In this document: one piece after another, positions 42,108-50,664 of the stretch | How positions within the stretch are numbered: the first letter of the stretch is position 1 | Layout: each line of letters starts with the position of its first letter | Assembly (NCBI RefSeq): GCF_900177615.1 | Contig: NZ_FXAP01000004.1 | Coordinates: forward strand, 62,001 to 126,000 | Origin: Plantibacter flavus | GTDB lineage: Bacteria; Actinomycetota; Actinomycetes; Actinomycetales; Microbacteriaceae | Length of the DNA: 64,000 bases | Direction of reading: 5' to 3' | Notes under the pieces: model-generated | The model's database searches: none | Seen by the model: only the letters and a program-made list of their open reading frames with translations | What the model was told of the DNA's origin: nothing | Position numbers and translations under genes: made by a program

Positions 42108-42823
42108 CCTTCGACAAGCTCAGGGACCGGAAGGGGGCGCTCGGGGACCGGGAGAGGTGCACCCGGACCGCCCTTCGACAAGCTCAGGGACCGGAAGAGG
42201 TGCTCCGGGACCGGAGGGGCGTTCACGGACCGGGGAAGCGACCCCCGAGTACGGAGAAACCGCACACGGAGAACCGCTCCCTGAGCCTGTCGAAGGGCAC
42301 ACGGGCAGACGCCGCCGTTCGACAAGCTCAGGGACCGGGGACGGGCGCTCAGGGACCGGGAGGATTGCACCCGGACCGCCCTTCGACAAGCTCAGGGACC
42401 GGAAGAGGTGCTCCGGGACCGGAAGAGGTGCTCCGGGACCGTAGGGGCATTCACGGACCGGGGAAGCGACCCCCGAGTACGGAGAAACCGCACACGGAGA
42501 ACCGCTCCCTGAGCCTGTCGAAGGGCACACGGGCAGACGCCGCCGTTCGACAAGCTCAGGGACCGGGGACGGGTGCTCAGGGACCGGGAGGGGCGTTCAC
42601 GGACCGGGGGAAGCGACCCCCGAGTGCGGAGAACCGCTCCCTGAGCCTGTCGAAGGGCACGCGGGCAGACGCCGCCCTTCGACAGGCTCAGGGACCGGGG
42701 ACGGGTGCTCAGGGACCGGGAGAAGTGCACCCGGACCGCCCTTCGACAAGCTCAGGGACCGGAAGAAGTGCTCAGGGACCGGGGACGGGCGCTCAGGGAC
42801 CGGGGACGGGCGCTCAGGGACCG
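42108..42823. repeat. Large palindromic-repeat cluster reaching into the GH3 gene
   Basis: A 716-base region with about ten copies of the CCCTTCGACAAGCTCAGGG element in both directions and many short GGGACCGG(G/A) words. Two near-identical blocks of about 250 bases repeat (GGGGAAGCGACCCCCGAGTA and the word before it occur at about 42229 and 42459, and a third time near 42606). The array ends inside the 3' end of the GH3 gene (stop at 42814). It follows the LacI gene at once. Confidence 0.9.
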
Positions 42824-44586
42824 GCGGGGTACGTGAGGCCGTGGCCGAAACGGAAGAGCGGGTCCTCGGTGTCGTAGGGGACGTCGGACCGACTCGCCTC
42901 GACGGCCGCCATCGAGCGCGGCAGATCGAACGGCAGCCGACCCTCCGGCAGCGCCCGGCCGAAGACGACGTCGAGGAACGCCGCGTCACTGCCACCGAAG
43001 CTCGCGACCAGCGCCGCGACCGCGTCCACCACCCCGGTGAGGATCGCCGGTCGATCGAGATGCATGTCGAGCACGGTCGGCACCGTCAGCGCGAGCGCCC
43101 GCAGCCGCTCGACCTCGTCGGCCGGGATGTCGAGCGATCCGGCGTGGAACATGGCCTCGAAGCCGCCGGGCCGCGGTTCGTACGGCGTCTGCATGCGCAC
43201 GAGGGCGACGTCCGCCGAAGTCGGATCCGCGACGACCTCGCCGTACGCGCCCGCGAGCTCGGGATCGACGCCCTCGAGGTACAACCGGGGACGTGGCGAG
43301 CGCACCGGCAGGGTCTCCTCCACGTTCGTCAGGACGGTGAACGCGCGGCGTTGTGCGGCCTCGCCGGCTGCGACGAATTCCGCGCGGCCGACGATCCCGC
43401 TCGCGGCGCCCGCGTCGACGTACGGCTGCTCGAAGAGCCCGAGCACGAACTTCTCACGCAGCAGTCGGCGCACCGAGGCGTCGATGCGATCCTCGGTGAC
43501 ACGTCCCTGCTCGACGAGTTGGACGACGAGCTCGGGTCGGGCCTCGCCGCCGAACTGGTCGCAGCCGGCCTGCAGGATGCGTTCGACCCGGGACAGCTCG
43601 TCGAGGTGTTCCAGGCCCCATGCCCGTGCGGGCATGTCCTGTCCCATGATCGACGTGTCGGTGACGAGCCCCCAGTCGGTGCAGACGATGCCTGCGAACC
43701 CGAGCTCCTCGCGGAGGAGCCCCGTGATGATCCCGTGGTTGAAGGCGAACGCGACCTCCTCGTGTTCGGTCCCGACGGGCATGCCGTAGTAGGGCATCAT
43801 CTGCGCGGCTCCGGCGGCGATCGCGGCGCGGAACGGGATGAGGTGGTGGTCGAAGTTGTCGCCGGGGTACACCTGTTCGCGTCCGTAGGCGAAGTGCGGG
43901 TCCTCCCCGTCGAGCTGGGGCCCGCCACCCGGGAAGTGCTTCGTCATCGTCGAGACCGACTGCGCCCCGAGTTCGGCGCCCTGGAACCCTCGGATGTAAC
44001 CGGCGACGAGTTCGGCACTGAGCTCGGCGTCCTCCCCGAACGTGCCGCCGATGCGCGACCAGCGCGGTTCGGTCGCGAGGTCGACCTGCGGGTGGAGCGC
44101 CAGCCGGATCCCGACGGCGAGGTACTCCTGCCTCGCGGTGTCGGCGAACGCCTCGACGAGGTCGGCCGACCCGATCGCCGCGAGGCCGAGCGTCTCGGGC
44201 CACTGCGAGAACGCGCCGGCACGGGCCGCCGTCCCGACGTTGTCGGTGAAGTGGTTGCGCGGGTCGGTCGACAGCGTGACCGGGATGCCGAGTCGCGTGC
44301 GCGACGCGCGCTCCTGCAGGGCGTTGGTCCACTCGGCGAGGGTCGTCGTGTCGGGCGCGGTGCCGAGGACGTTGAAGTGGGACATGAGCTGCTCGCCGAT
44401 CATGTGCTCGCCGCTCGCGAGTCCCATGTGCGGGTTCGCCTCGTCGATGGGGCCCGGGGCGATCATCGTCTGGAAGAGCATGCCGGCCTTCTCGGCGACG
44501 GTCATCCGCGCGAGGAGGTCCTCCACCCGGTCCTCCACCGGCAGGCTCGCGTCGCGGTAGGGCAGCGCCGGTTCGTGCTCGCTCAT
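42814..44586 (-). CDS. Glycoside hydrolase family 3 (beta-glucosidase/beta-xylosidase type)
   Basis: Glycosidase of 590 residues without signal peptide, so probably cytoplasmic. LATEPRWSRIGGTFGEDAEL and TKHFPGGGPQLDGEDPHFAYG are GH3 substrate loops; the nucleophile is the Asp of GIVCTDWGLVTD (about residue 303). A second alpha/beta domain (about 400-590) follows, ending in a FGHGLTYPAGP tail. Cytoplasmic GH3 enzymes split imported oligosaccharides. The final codons GGT CCC TGA are palindromic-repeat sequence, so the stop codon comes from the repeat array. An esterase-like hydrolase gene lies upstream on the same strand, separated by a hairpin. Confidence 0.88.
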   Translation of the reverse strand: MSEHEPALPYRDASLPVEDRVEDLLARMTVAEKAGMLFQTMIAPGPIDEANPHMGLASGEHMIGEQLMSHFNVLGTAPDTTTLAEWTNALQERASRTRLGIPVTLSTDPRNHFTDNVGTAARAGAFSQWPETLGLAAIGSADLVEAFADTARQEYLAVGIRLALHPQVDLATEPRWSRIGGTFGEDAELSAELVAGYIRGFQGAELGAQSVSTMTKHFPGGGPQLDGEDPHFAYGREQVYPGDNFDHHLIPFRAAIAAGAAQMMPYYGMPVGTEHEEVAFAFNHGIITGLLREELGFAGIVCTDWGLVTDTSIMGQDMPARAWGLEHLDELSRVERILQAGCDQFGGEARPELVVQLVEQGRVTEDRIDASVRRLLREKFVLGLFEQPYVDAGAASGIVGRAEFVAAGEAAQRRAFTVLTNVEETLPVRSPRPRLYLEGVDPELAGAYGEVVADPTSADVALVRMQTPYEPRPGGFEAMFHAGSLDIPADEVERLRALALTVPTVLDMHLDRPAILTGVVDAVAALVASFGGSDAAFLDVVFGRALPEGRLPFDLPRSMAAVEASRSDVPYDTEDPLFRFGHGLTYPAGP

Positions 44587-44655
44587 GGGTGGTCCGTTTC
44601 TCGTCAGTGAGTGGGGCGGCGTCGGGATCACCCGGGCTCAGGCGAGCCGGAAGCG

Positions 44656-44682
44656 AAAACCGAACTCCGTTCGGGAACGGAG
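44656..44682 (-). terminator. Hairpin with T-rich tail after the hydrolase gene
   Basis: A stem CTCCGTTC / GAACGGAG with a two-base loop (44665-44682) lies 41 bases past the hydrolase stop. On the minus strand it is followed by TTCGGTTTTCGC, a short T-tract at 44656-44659. It fits a factor-independent terminator between the hydrolase and GH3 genes; an operator for GH3 is the alternative. Confidence 0.55.
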
Positions 44683-44722
44683 CGTGACTCCAGTATGCCC
44701 GCTGACGAGGATCACGCAAGAC

Positions 44723-45676
44723 TCAGCCGGTGTGGTTCCCCATGGCGCGCAGCCCGTCGGCCAGCCAGTCCAGCGACGGGGAGACGCCTGGTGCGACCGG
44801 ATGGCGATTGAGGTGGCCGTGCAGGACGCCCGACTCGAGCCGGCTCCGCACGGGAGCACCGGCCGCCTCCGACGCCGCGATGAGCAGCTCCCCCGACGGC
44901 CGGAGGTCGTCGAACTCCGAGAGCAGGACCGACAGCGGCGGGCGGTCCGGGGTCACGGGGACGATTCCCGGCAGGGCGAGCTCGGGCACGTCCTCCAGCC
45001 GACCGACGTAGTTCCCGACCATCCAGTCGATCGACTCGGTCGGGAACCGCATGAAGTCCGGCAGGACCGACATCTCAGCCAGGACGTCCGCGGGCAGGGC
45101 GGGCACGGCGGCGTGCAGGAACGGGTAGGCCAGCAGCACGGCGTCCGCGCGACGATCGCTGCGGAGTGACGCGGCGAGCGCGAGGGCCGCTCCGGCGCTG
45201 GCCCCACCGATGGCCGTCCGCGCACCGGGAACGGCCGACCGCTCGTCGTCGAGCTGCTCCCAGACCGCGAGCACGTCGTCGAGCGGCACCGGGTACCGCG
45301 TCGTGCCGTCCGCCAGCCGGTAGTCGACGGAGACGACCTCGGCACCCGCTCTCGCCGCCAGTTCGGCGCTCACGACGTGCGCCTCCGGCCAGTCGAGCGT
45401 CCCCGCCGCGAAGCCGCCGCCGTGCACCCAGAGGAGGGCGACACCACTGGGGTCGGCCGGGACGTAGCGCCGGATCGGGACCGCACCGTGCGGACCGTCG
45501 ACGGTCTCGTCGGTGATCACCACGTCGCTCGGTGGGCTCCATGGCCCGTCGTCACCGTAGGCTGCGAGTCGTTCCTGGAACGCCTCGTCGAGCGTCCCGC
45601 CGGCGGCAGCGCGATCGGCGTTCGAGAACCCGTCGAAGAGGCTCAGGCGGTCGCGGTAGTACGGATCGAGTGACAT
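44723..45676 (-). CDS. Alpha/beta hydrolase of the hormone-sensitive-lipase (esterase) family
   Basis: Esterase-like enzyme of 317 residues. LLWVHGGGFAAG provides the oxyanion-hole HGGG motif, GGASAGAALAL the nucleophile elbow (GxSxG with Ser about 159), a DDLRP segment the catalytic Asp, and GVLHGHLNRH the catalytic His. It has no signal peptide. HSL-family esterases act on short-chain acyl esters, and some remove acetyl groups from sugars. Location next to a GH3 gene could mean deacetylation of imported oligosaccharides, but that is inference. Confidence 0.86.
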   Translation of the reverse strand: MSLDPYYRDRLSLFDGFSNADRAAAGGTLDEAFQERLAAYGDDGPWSPPSDVVITDETVDGPHGAVPIRRYVPADPSGVALLWVHGGGFAAGTLDWPEAHVVSAELAARAGAEVVSVDYRLADGTTRYPVPLDDVLAVWEQLDDERSAVPGARTAIGGASAGAALALAASLRSDRRADAVLLAYPFLHAAVPALPADVLAEMSVLPDFMRFPTESIDWMVGNYVGRLEDVPELALPGIVPVTPDRPPLSVLLSEFDDLRPSGELLIAASEAAGAPVRSRLESGVLHGHLNRHPVAPGVSPSLDWLADGLRAMGNHTG

Positions 45677-45742
45677 GCGCCGAGCCTACCCAGCCGACTC
45701 GGTCGACCCAGCCGACTCAGACCACGATGCCGCCTCGGTGAG

Positions 45743-46420
45743 GGGTTCGGTTGGCGCGCGGTGTTCGGGATCGTCGCCGCCGCCACCGCGCTCCTCGGCG
45801 TCCTCGCGGTCGTCGTCGCTCCCCGCGTGGCAGGCAGCGCCCCCGGGCGTTCGAGGCGCATGGGTGCGGCGCTCCGCATCCCCGCGGTCGTGACGATCCT
45901 CGTGGCCCTCGCCGTCTGCATCATCGGCCAGAACATCGCGTACACCTCTCTCGCACCGGTCCTGTCCTCCCGCGGGACGCCCGTGCCACTCGGGTTGCTC
46001 CTCGCAACCTTCGGTGTGGCGTCGGTCGTCGGCACGCTCGGCGCCGGACGGCTGGCGAACCTGCGCCTCGGGGCGACCATCCTCACGGCCGCCCTCCTCG
46101 GGACCGTCGGCCTCGCCGTCGTGGCCTGGGATCCCCCGGTCGTCGTCCTCCTCTTCGCCGCGGCAGGCTGGGGGCTCGCCTTCGGCGCCTACTCCGTGCT
46201 GTTCCAGGCGGCGATCGCGCGGGTCGCCGGGAACGCTGCTGACGCGGCCCAGTCGGCGCTCGTCACGGTGTGGAACTGCTCGATCGCCACCGGCGGGGCG
46301 GTCGGCGGGATCATCCTCGGCACCTGGGGTGCGACCCTGCTCCTCCCGGCCGCCGCCGCGCTGACCGTCGTCGCCATCCCCCTCTGCGCCGTGATCGCAC
46401 GCGCCGTCCGCCGCGGGTGA
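45743..46420 (+). pseudogene. N-terminally truncated MFS transporter
   Basis: The frame encodes only the C-terminal half of a major-facilitator protein. It begins GFGWRAVFGIVAAATALLGV, the usual sequence of the sixth helix and its preceding loop, and continues for about 219 residues with six further hydrophobic segments, including FATFGVASVVGTLGAG-like helix 8 and the last two helices. The first five helices are absent, and the only in-frame start is the GTG at 45761. A short direct repeat ACCCAGCCGACTC lies just upstream (45688-45700 and 45706-45718). I read this as a deletion remnant; a short functional protein is less likely. Confidence 0.65.
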
Positions 46421-46470
46421 ACGACGGAGGACCCGGCACGCCGGAGCCGGGTCCTCCTAGACTCGATGCG

Positions 46471-47322
46471 ATGCCCGTCCCGTTCCTGCACTCGCCGAAC
46501 ATCCTGTTCGACACCGTCGTGTACCGCACGGAACGACTGTCGCCCGGCTTCGTCCGTCTCACCCTCGCCGGTGCCTCGCTCGCCGACTTCGCCCCGTACG
46601 AGCGGGACCAGCGGATCAAGATCCTGCTGCCGGAAGACGACGGCGCGTACCCGGAAGGACTCCACGGTGGCCTGCCGGAGCACGCGTGGCGGCAGGCGTG
46701 GCGTGCACTCCCACCGGCGGACCGCCCGGTGATGCGCAGCTACACGGCCCATCGCGTCAGGCCGGCGCTGCAGGAGGTCGACCTCGACGTGTTCATCCAC
46801 GAGCCGGCCGGCCCGGCCAGTCGATGGGCGCTCGGGGCGCGGGTGGGCGACCGGTTGCTCGTCTCGGGTCCGGACGTCCGTCGCGGCGAGCCGGCACACG
46901 GCGTCCAGTGGGCACCCGGTACCGCGACGACCGTCCTCGTCGCCGCCGACGAGACCGCCTTCCCGGCCGTCCACGGGATCCTGCGCTCCCTCGACGAGGA
47001 CGTCCGCGCCCACGTCCTCCTCGAGCTCGGCGACCCCGCCGACACCGCCCTGCTCGGGCCCCTGCTCGAGCGTCACACGGTCGAGGTCCATGAACGGGCC
47101 GGGCAGGCGGGCGGAGACGCGCTCGTCGCCGGCGTCGAACAGTGGCTCCGCACACACGGATCGTCGGCGGCGACACTGGGCACCGGCTTCGCCGCCTGGC
47201 TGGTGACCGAGAGCACCCGGATCCCCCTCCTGCGCGCCGCGACGACCGACCACGGGATCGACCCGGAGCGCGTCCACGGGCAGGGCTATTGGAACGCCCG
47301 CCCCAGAGCCACCCCTGAATGA
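46471..47322 (+). CDS. Siderophore-interacting protein (FAD-binding ferric-siderophore reductase)
   Basis: Cytoplasmic flavoprotein of 283 residues that uses NAD(P)H to reduce imported ferric siderophores, releasing iron. The FAD-binding beta-barrel has the RSYTAHRV motif (family R-x-Y-T), then LDVFIHEPAGPASRWA, and the NAD-binding part contains VLVAADETAFPAVHGIL and ends in GYWN. The gene is just before the siderophore receptor gene; its stop codon overlaps a DtxR/IdeR-like box. Its own expression may be controlled by the same iron regulator through an upstream promoter that I could not identify. Confidence 0.88.
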   Translation: MPVPFLHSPNILFDTVVYRTERLSPGFVRLTLAGASLADFAPYERDQRIKILLPEDDGAYPEGLHGGLPEHAWRQAWRALPPADRPVMRSYTAHRVRPALQEVDLDVFIHEPAGPASRWALGARVGDRLLVSGPDVRRGEPAHGVQWAPGTATTVLVAADETAFPAVHGILRSLDEDVRAHVLLELGDPADTALLGPLLERHTVEVHERAGQAGGDALVAGVEQWLRTHGSSAATLGTGFAAWLVTESTRIPLLRAATTDHGIDPERVHGQGYWNARPRATPE

Positions 47323-47339
47323 AGGTTATGCTTGCCTTA
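47321..47339. promoter_or_regulatory. DtxR/IdeR-type iron box
   Basis: GAAGGTTATGCTTGCCTTA matches the consensus TWAGGTWAGSCTWACCTWA at 16 of 19 positions. It overlaps the stop codon of the siderophore-reductase gene and is 40 bases before the receptor gene start, a suitable place for an iron-repressed promoter. Confidence 0.75.
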
Positions 47340-47378
47340 CTCGGTCGCGTCCGTCGCGACCCGTTCGAAAGGTGATCC

Positions 47379-48329
47379 GTGCCCCTCCTCCTCGCCGATC
47401 GTCGACGTCTCGTCGCTGTCACCGCCCTCTCCATCGCCGCCCTCTCCATCGCCGCCCTCGGCCTCTCCGCCTGCAGCAGCTCGAGCGCCTCGACCCCCTC
47501 GGACACCGCGACGAGCGCGACGCACGTCATGGAGCACGCCCACGGCGAGACCAGCATCCCCGACGCACCCAAGCGGGTCGTCGTGCTCGAACCGGTGCAG
47601 CTCGACACGACCGTCGCGCTCGGCATCACCCCGGTGGGCGCAGCGGTGCTGAACGAGACCGCCGGCGTCCCCGCCTACCTCGGCGAGCAGGCCGCCGACA
47701 TCCCCACCGTCGGGACCGTGGCGGAGCCGAACGTGCAGCTGATCGCCGCTGCGAAGCCCGACCTCATCATCGGCACCGAGTCGCGGCACTCCGCCCTCTA
47801 CGACCAGTTGTCCGAGATCGCGCCGACCGTCTTCATGGCGACGCAGACCGACCCCTGGCGCGACAACGTGCAGTTCGTCGCCGAGGCACTCGGGGACCCG
47901 GACGGCGCGGACGGACTCCTCGACGCCTACGACGCACGCTGCGGCGAGATCGCCAAGGAACACGACACGGCCGGCAAGACGGCACAGCTGATCCGCCCGC
48001 GCGACGGCGTCCTGACGCTGTACGGCCCCACCTCCTTCGCCGGCAGCACCCTCGAGTGCGCCGGGTTCACGACGCCCGAACACGCCTGGGAGGACATCTC
48101 CCTCGACCTCTCCCCCGAGCGCGTGCTCGAGGCGAAGGCCGACCAGGTCTTCGTGACGAGCGTCGACCCCGACGACACCTCGACGCTGCCGGCCTCCCTC
48201 ACCGCGAACACGGACGCCTTCCCCGAGTTGCACCTCGTCGACCAGTCCTTCTGGATCACCGGCGTCGGCCCCCTCGGCGGTATGGCCGTCCTCGACGACC
48301 TCGACCGGCTGCTCTCCGACGGGTCGTGA
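47379..48329 (+). CDS. Iron-siderophore ABC transporter substrate-binding lipoprotein
   Basis: Surface receptor of 316 residues. The GTG start (47379) gives a signal peptide ending in the lipobox LSAC (Cys about 29). The mature part has the two-lobed FecB/FhuD fold: KRVVVLEPVQLDTTVALGIT, VGTVAEPNVQLIAAAKPDLIIG, and the C-lobe with VDPDD and ITGVGPLGGMAVLDDLDRLL. It belongs to the catecholate/hydroxamate siderophore receptors and is followed by two permease genes that overlap in series by GTGA. An iron box precedes it. Confidence 0.88.
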   Translation: MPLLLADRRRLVAVTALSIAALSIAALGLSACSSSSASTPSDTATSATHVMEHAHGETSIPDAPKRVVVLEPVQLDTTVALGITPVGAAVLNETAGVPAYLGEQAADIPTVGTVAEPNVQLIAAAKPDLIIGTESRHSALYDQLSEIAPTVFMATQTDPWRDNVQFVAEALGDPDGADGLLDAYDARCGEIAKEHDTAGKTAQLIRPRDGVLTLYGPTSFAGSTLECAGFTTPEHAWEDISLDLSPERVLEAKADQVFVTSVDPDDTSTLPASLTANTDAFPELHLVDQSFWITGVGPLGGMAVLDDLDRLLSDGS

Positions 48330-49381
48330 CGAACCCGACCGCGATCGTGACCGTCCGCGACACCTCGGTGAGAGGACGGGCGCCGCGGCGCCACCGCCTG
48401 CTCGTCGTACTGCTCGCGGGCGTCGCGGTGCTCGCGGTCGCCGTCCTCCTGTCGCTGTTCGTCGGAGCGAACCCCGTCGCGTCGGATGACGTCCGTGCGG
48501 CGCTCCTCGGCACGGGCTCGGACGAGGCGGACTTCGTCGTGTGGGACCAGCGGGTGCCGCGCACGGTCGCGGCGCTGGCCGTCGGTGCGGCCCTGGGTGT
48601 CGCTGGTGCGCTCATGCAGGCGTTCACCCGGAACCCGCTCGCCGACCCCGGCATCCTCGGGGTCAACGCCGGGGCAGGCTTCGCGGTCGCCGTCGGCCTG
48701 GCGTTCCTCGGCGTCCGGGCGCCGGGCGACATCGCCTGGCTCGCCTGCGGTGGGGCGCTCGTCGTCACCCTCGTCGTGTACGCGATCGGTTCCGGCGGGC
48801 GTGAGCAGTCCTCCACCGCCCGCCTCACCGTCACGGGTGTCGCCTTCGGCGCCGTGCTCGCCGGGCTGACGACGGGGATCGCGATCACGCACCCCGACGC
48901 GTTCGACCGGATGCGCGGCTGGAACGCCGGCAGCCTGCTCGAACGCGACCTCGGTGTCGTCGTGCCGGTCCTCCCCTTCCTCGCCGTGGGGCTCGTCCTG
49001 GCCGCCGCGAGCGCGCGAAGCCTCAACGCGATCGCCCTCGGCCCGGACGTCGCCAGATCACAGGGCGTCAGCGTCGCGCGCAGTCGCATCCTGGTGCTCG
49101 CCTCGGTGACGCTGCTCGCCGGTGGCGCCACCGCGATCGCCGGCCCGATCGCCTTCGTCGGCCTCGTCGTGCCCCACCTCGTACGTTGGTCGGTCGGCAG
49201 CGATCAGCGCCGCATCCTCGGGGGTTCGGTCCTCGTCGGCTGCGTCCTCGTGCTGTGCTCCGACGTCGTCGGACGGATCGCGGTGCTCCCGGGCGAGATG
49301 CCCGTCGGGCTCGTGACCGCGTTCGTCGGGGCGCCCGTCCTCATCGCGCTCGCCCGACGCAGAACGGCCTCGGGCCTGTGA
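48326..49381 (+). CDS. Iron-siderophore ABC transporter permease, FecCD family (first)
   Basis: Integral membrane protein of 351 residues with about nine helices. It has the FecCD landmarks RVPRTVAALAVGAALGVAGALMQ, then NPLADPGILGVNAGA, GWNAGSL and a helix with GPIAFVGLVVPH near the C-terminus, which contacts the ATPase. It pairs with the second permease as a heterodimer. The GTG start overlaps the receptor stop by four bases. No ATPase gene follows the pair. Confidence 0.9.
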   Translation: MTNPTAIVTVRDTSVRGRAPRRHRLLVVLLAGVAVLAVAVLLSLFVGANPVASDDVRAALLGTGSDEADFVVWDQRVPRTVAALAVGAALGVAGALMQAFTRNPLADPGILGVNAGAGFAVAVGLAFLGVRAPGDIAWLACGGALVVTLVVYAIGSGGREQSSTARLTVTGVAFGAVLAGLTTGIAITHPDAFDRMRGWNAGSLLERDLGVVVPVLPFLAVGLVLAAASARSLNAIALGPDVARSQGVSVARSRILVLASVTLLAGGATAIAGPIAFVGLVVPHLVRWSVGSDQRRILGGSVLVGCVLVLCSDVVGRIAVLPGEMPVGLVTAFVGAPVLIALARRRTASGL

Positions 49382-50406
49382 ACACGACACGGGAACGAGT
49401 GACCGCAGGTCCGAGCACCGGACGCCGACCTGCACGACGCACCCTCCTCGTCTGCGCCGCCGTCGTCCTGGCGATCGTCGTCGCGGCGATCGCCGGTCTC
49501 GCGCTCGGCGACTACCCGCTGACCACCGACGAGGTGATCGGCGTCCTCACCGGACGCGTCGACGGCCTGGCGCGCACCGTCGTGCTGGACTGGCGCCTGC
49601 CCCGGGTCCTCGCGGCGATCGGCTTCGGCGCAGCGCTCGGTGTCTCGGGAGCGATCTTCCAGACGCTCACCCGGAATCCGCTCGCGAGCCCCGACATCAT
49701 CGGCCTCGCGAACGGCTCGTTCACTGGGATGCTCGTCGCGCTCCTCCTGCTCGGCGGCAGCTGGCCGACATTGATGGCCGGATCGCTGCTCGGCGGCCTG
49801 GCTGCCGCGGTCGCGATCTTCCTGCTGGCCCTCCGCCAGGGCTTGTCGGGCTTCCGCTTCATCGTCGTGGGCATCGGCGTCTCGGCCATGCTCGCCGCGT
49901 TCAACAGCTGGCTGCTGCTCCGAGCCGACCTCGACGTCGCGCTCTTCGCGGCGGCCTGGGGTGCGGGGACGCTCAACACCGCGACCGCGACCGTCGTCTG
50001 GCCGTCACTCGCGTGCCTCGTGGTGCTCTTCGCGATTCTGCCGTTCGCCGCCCGTCCGCTCCGCCAGCTGGAACTCGGCGACGACGTGGCCGCCGCGACC
50101 GGGGTGCGCCTCACCCGCGAACGCGCCATCCTCATCGGCCTCGCGGTCGCGCTGGTGAGCGCGGTGACCGCGGTCGCCGGCCCGATCGCGTTCATCGCCC
50201 TGGCCGCTCCGCAGATCGCACGCCGGCTGACCCGCTCGCCGGGCATCCCGCTGGTCGCGACAGGACTCGTCGGCGGCCTCCTGCTCCTCGCGTCCGACCT
50301 CGTGGCCCAGCATCTGATCCCGCTGACGGTGCCGGTCGGCGTCGTCACGGTGGTCGTCGGCGGCCTGTACCTCACGCAGTTGCTGCTCCGGGAACGCCGG
50401 CGCTGA
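49378..50406 (+). CDS. Iron-siderophore ABC transporter permease, FecCD family (second)
   Basis: Second membrane subunit of 342 residues: RLPRVLAAIGFGAALGVSGAIFQ, then NPLASPDIIGLANGS, AAWGAGTLN and AVAGPIAFIALAAPQIARRL match FecCD permeases. It starts with GTG overlapping the previous stop. The ABC system needs an ATPase; the next gene is an HTH regulator on the other strand, so the ATPase must be supplied from elsewhere in the genome. Confidence 0.9.
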   Translation: MNTTRERVTAGPSTGRRPARRTLLVCAAVVLAIVVAAIAGLALGDYPLTTDEVIGVLTGRVDGLARTVVLDWRLPRVLAAIGFGAALGVSGAIFQTLTRNPLASPDIIGLANGSFTGMLVALLLLGGSWPTLMAGSLLGGLAAAVAIFLLALRQGLSGFRFIVVGIGVSAMLAAFNSWLLLRADLDVALFAAAWGAGTLNTATATVVWPSLACLVVLFAILPFAARPLRQLELGDDVAAATGVRLTRERAILIGLAVALVSAVTAVAGPIAFIALAAPQIARRLTRSPGIPLVATGLVGGLLLLASDLVAQHLIPLTVPVGVVTVVVGGLYLTQLLLRERRR

Positions 50407-50424
50407 CGGTCGGTACCGGACCGC

Positions 50425-50664
50425 TCAGCGGGCGTCGTCGAGCTCCAGCAGTTCGCCGACCGTGCAGTCGAGCACCCGGCAGATCGACGTCAGCGTCGAG
50501 AACCGGATCGCCTTCGCGCGGTCGTTCTTCAGCACCGACAGGTTCACCACGCTCACCCCGACGAGCTCGCTGAGCCGGGCGAGGGTGAGACCGCGGTCGG
50601 CGAGCAACCGGTCGAGGTTGCAGTGCACGCCGGTCGCGACGTCCTCCTCGGGCGCCGGCACCAT
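50425..50664 (-). CDS. Small XRE/YozG-type helix-turn-helix regulator
   Basis: DNA-binding protein of 79 residues: LDRLLADRGLTLARLSELVG, then VVNLSVLKNDRAKAIRFSTLTSIC, is a Cro/CI-type HTH. Such short YozG-like regulators are typically encoded next to DUF2975 membrane proteins and that is so here: the ATG overlaps the last base of the DUF2975 stop (TGATG). The gene pair likely forms a membrane-linked regulatory unit, with the HTH acting as repressor of its own promoter. Function unproven. Confidence 0.85.
   Translation of the reverse strand: MVPAPEEDVATGVHCNLDRLLADRGLTLARLSELVGVSVVNLSVLKNDRAKAIRFSTLTSICRVLDCTVGELLELDDAR

Noticed and set aside
41351-42877. Plus-strand frame of 508 residues over LacI and the repeat cluster
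   Set aside because: Frame-shifted copy of the LacI gene followed by translated repeats; the true LacI frame ends at 42104.
42841-44610. Plus-strand frame of 589 residues opposite GH3
   Set aside because: Antisense shadow of the GH3 gene, whose catalytic motifs are clear on the minus strand.
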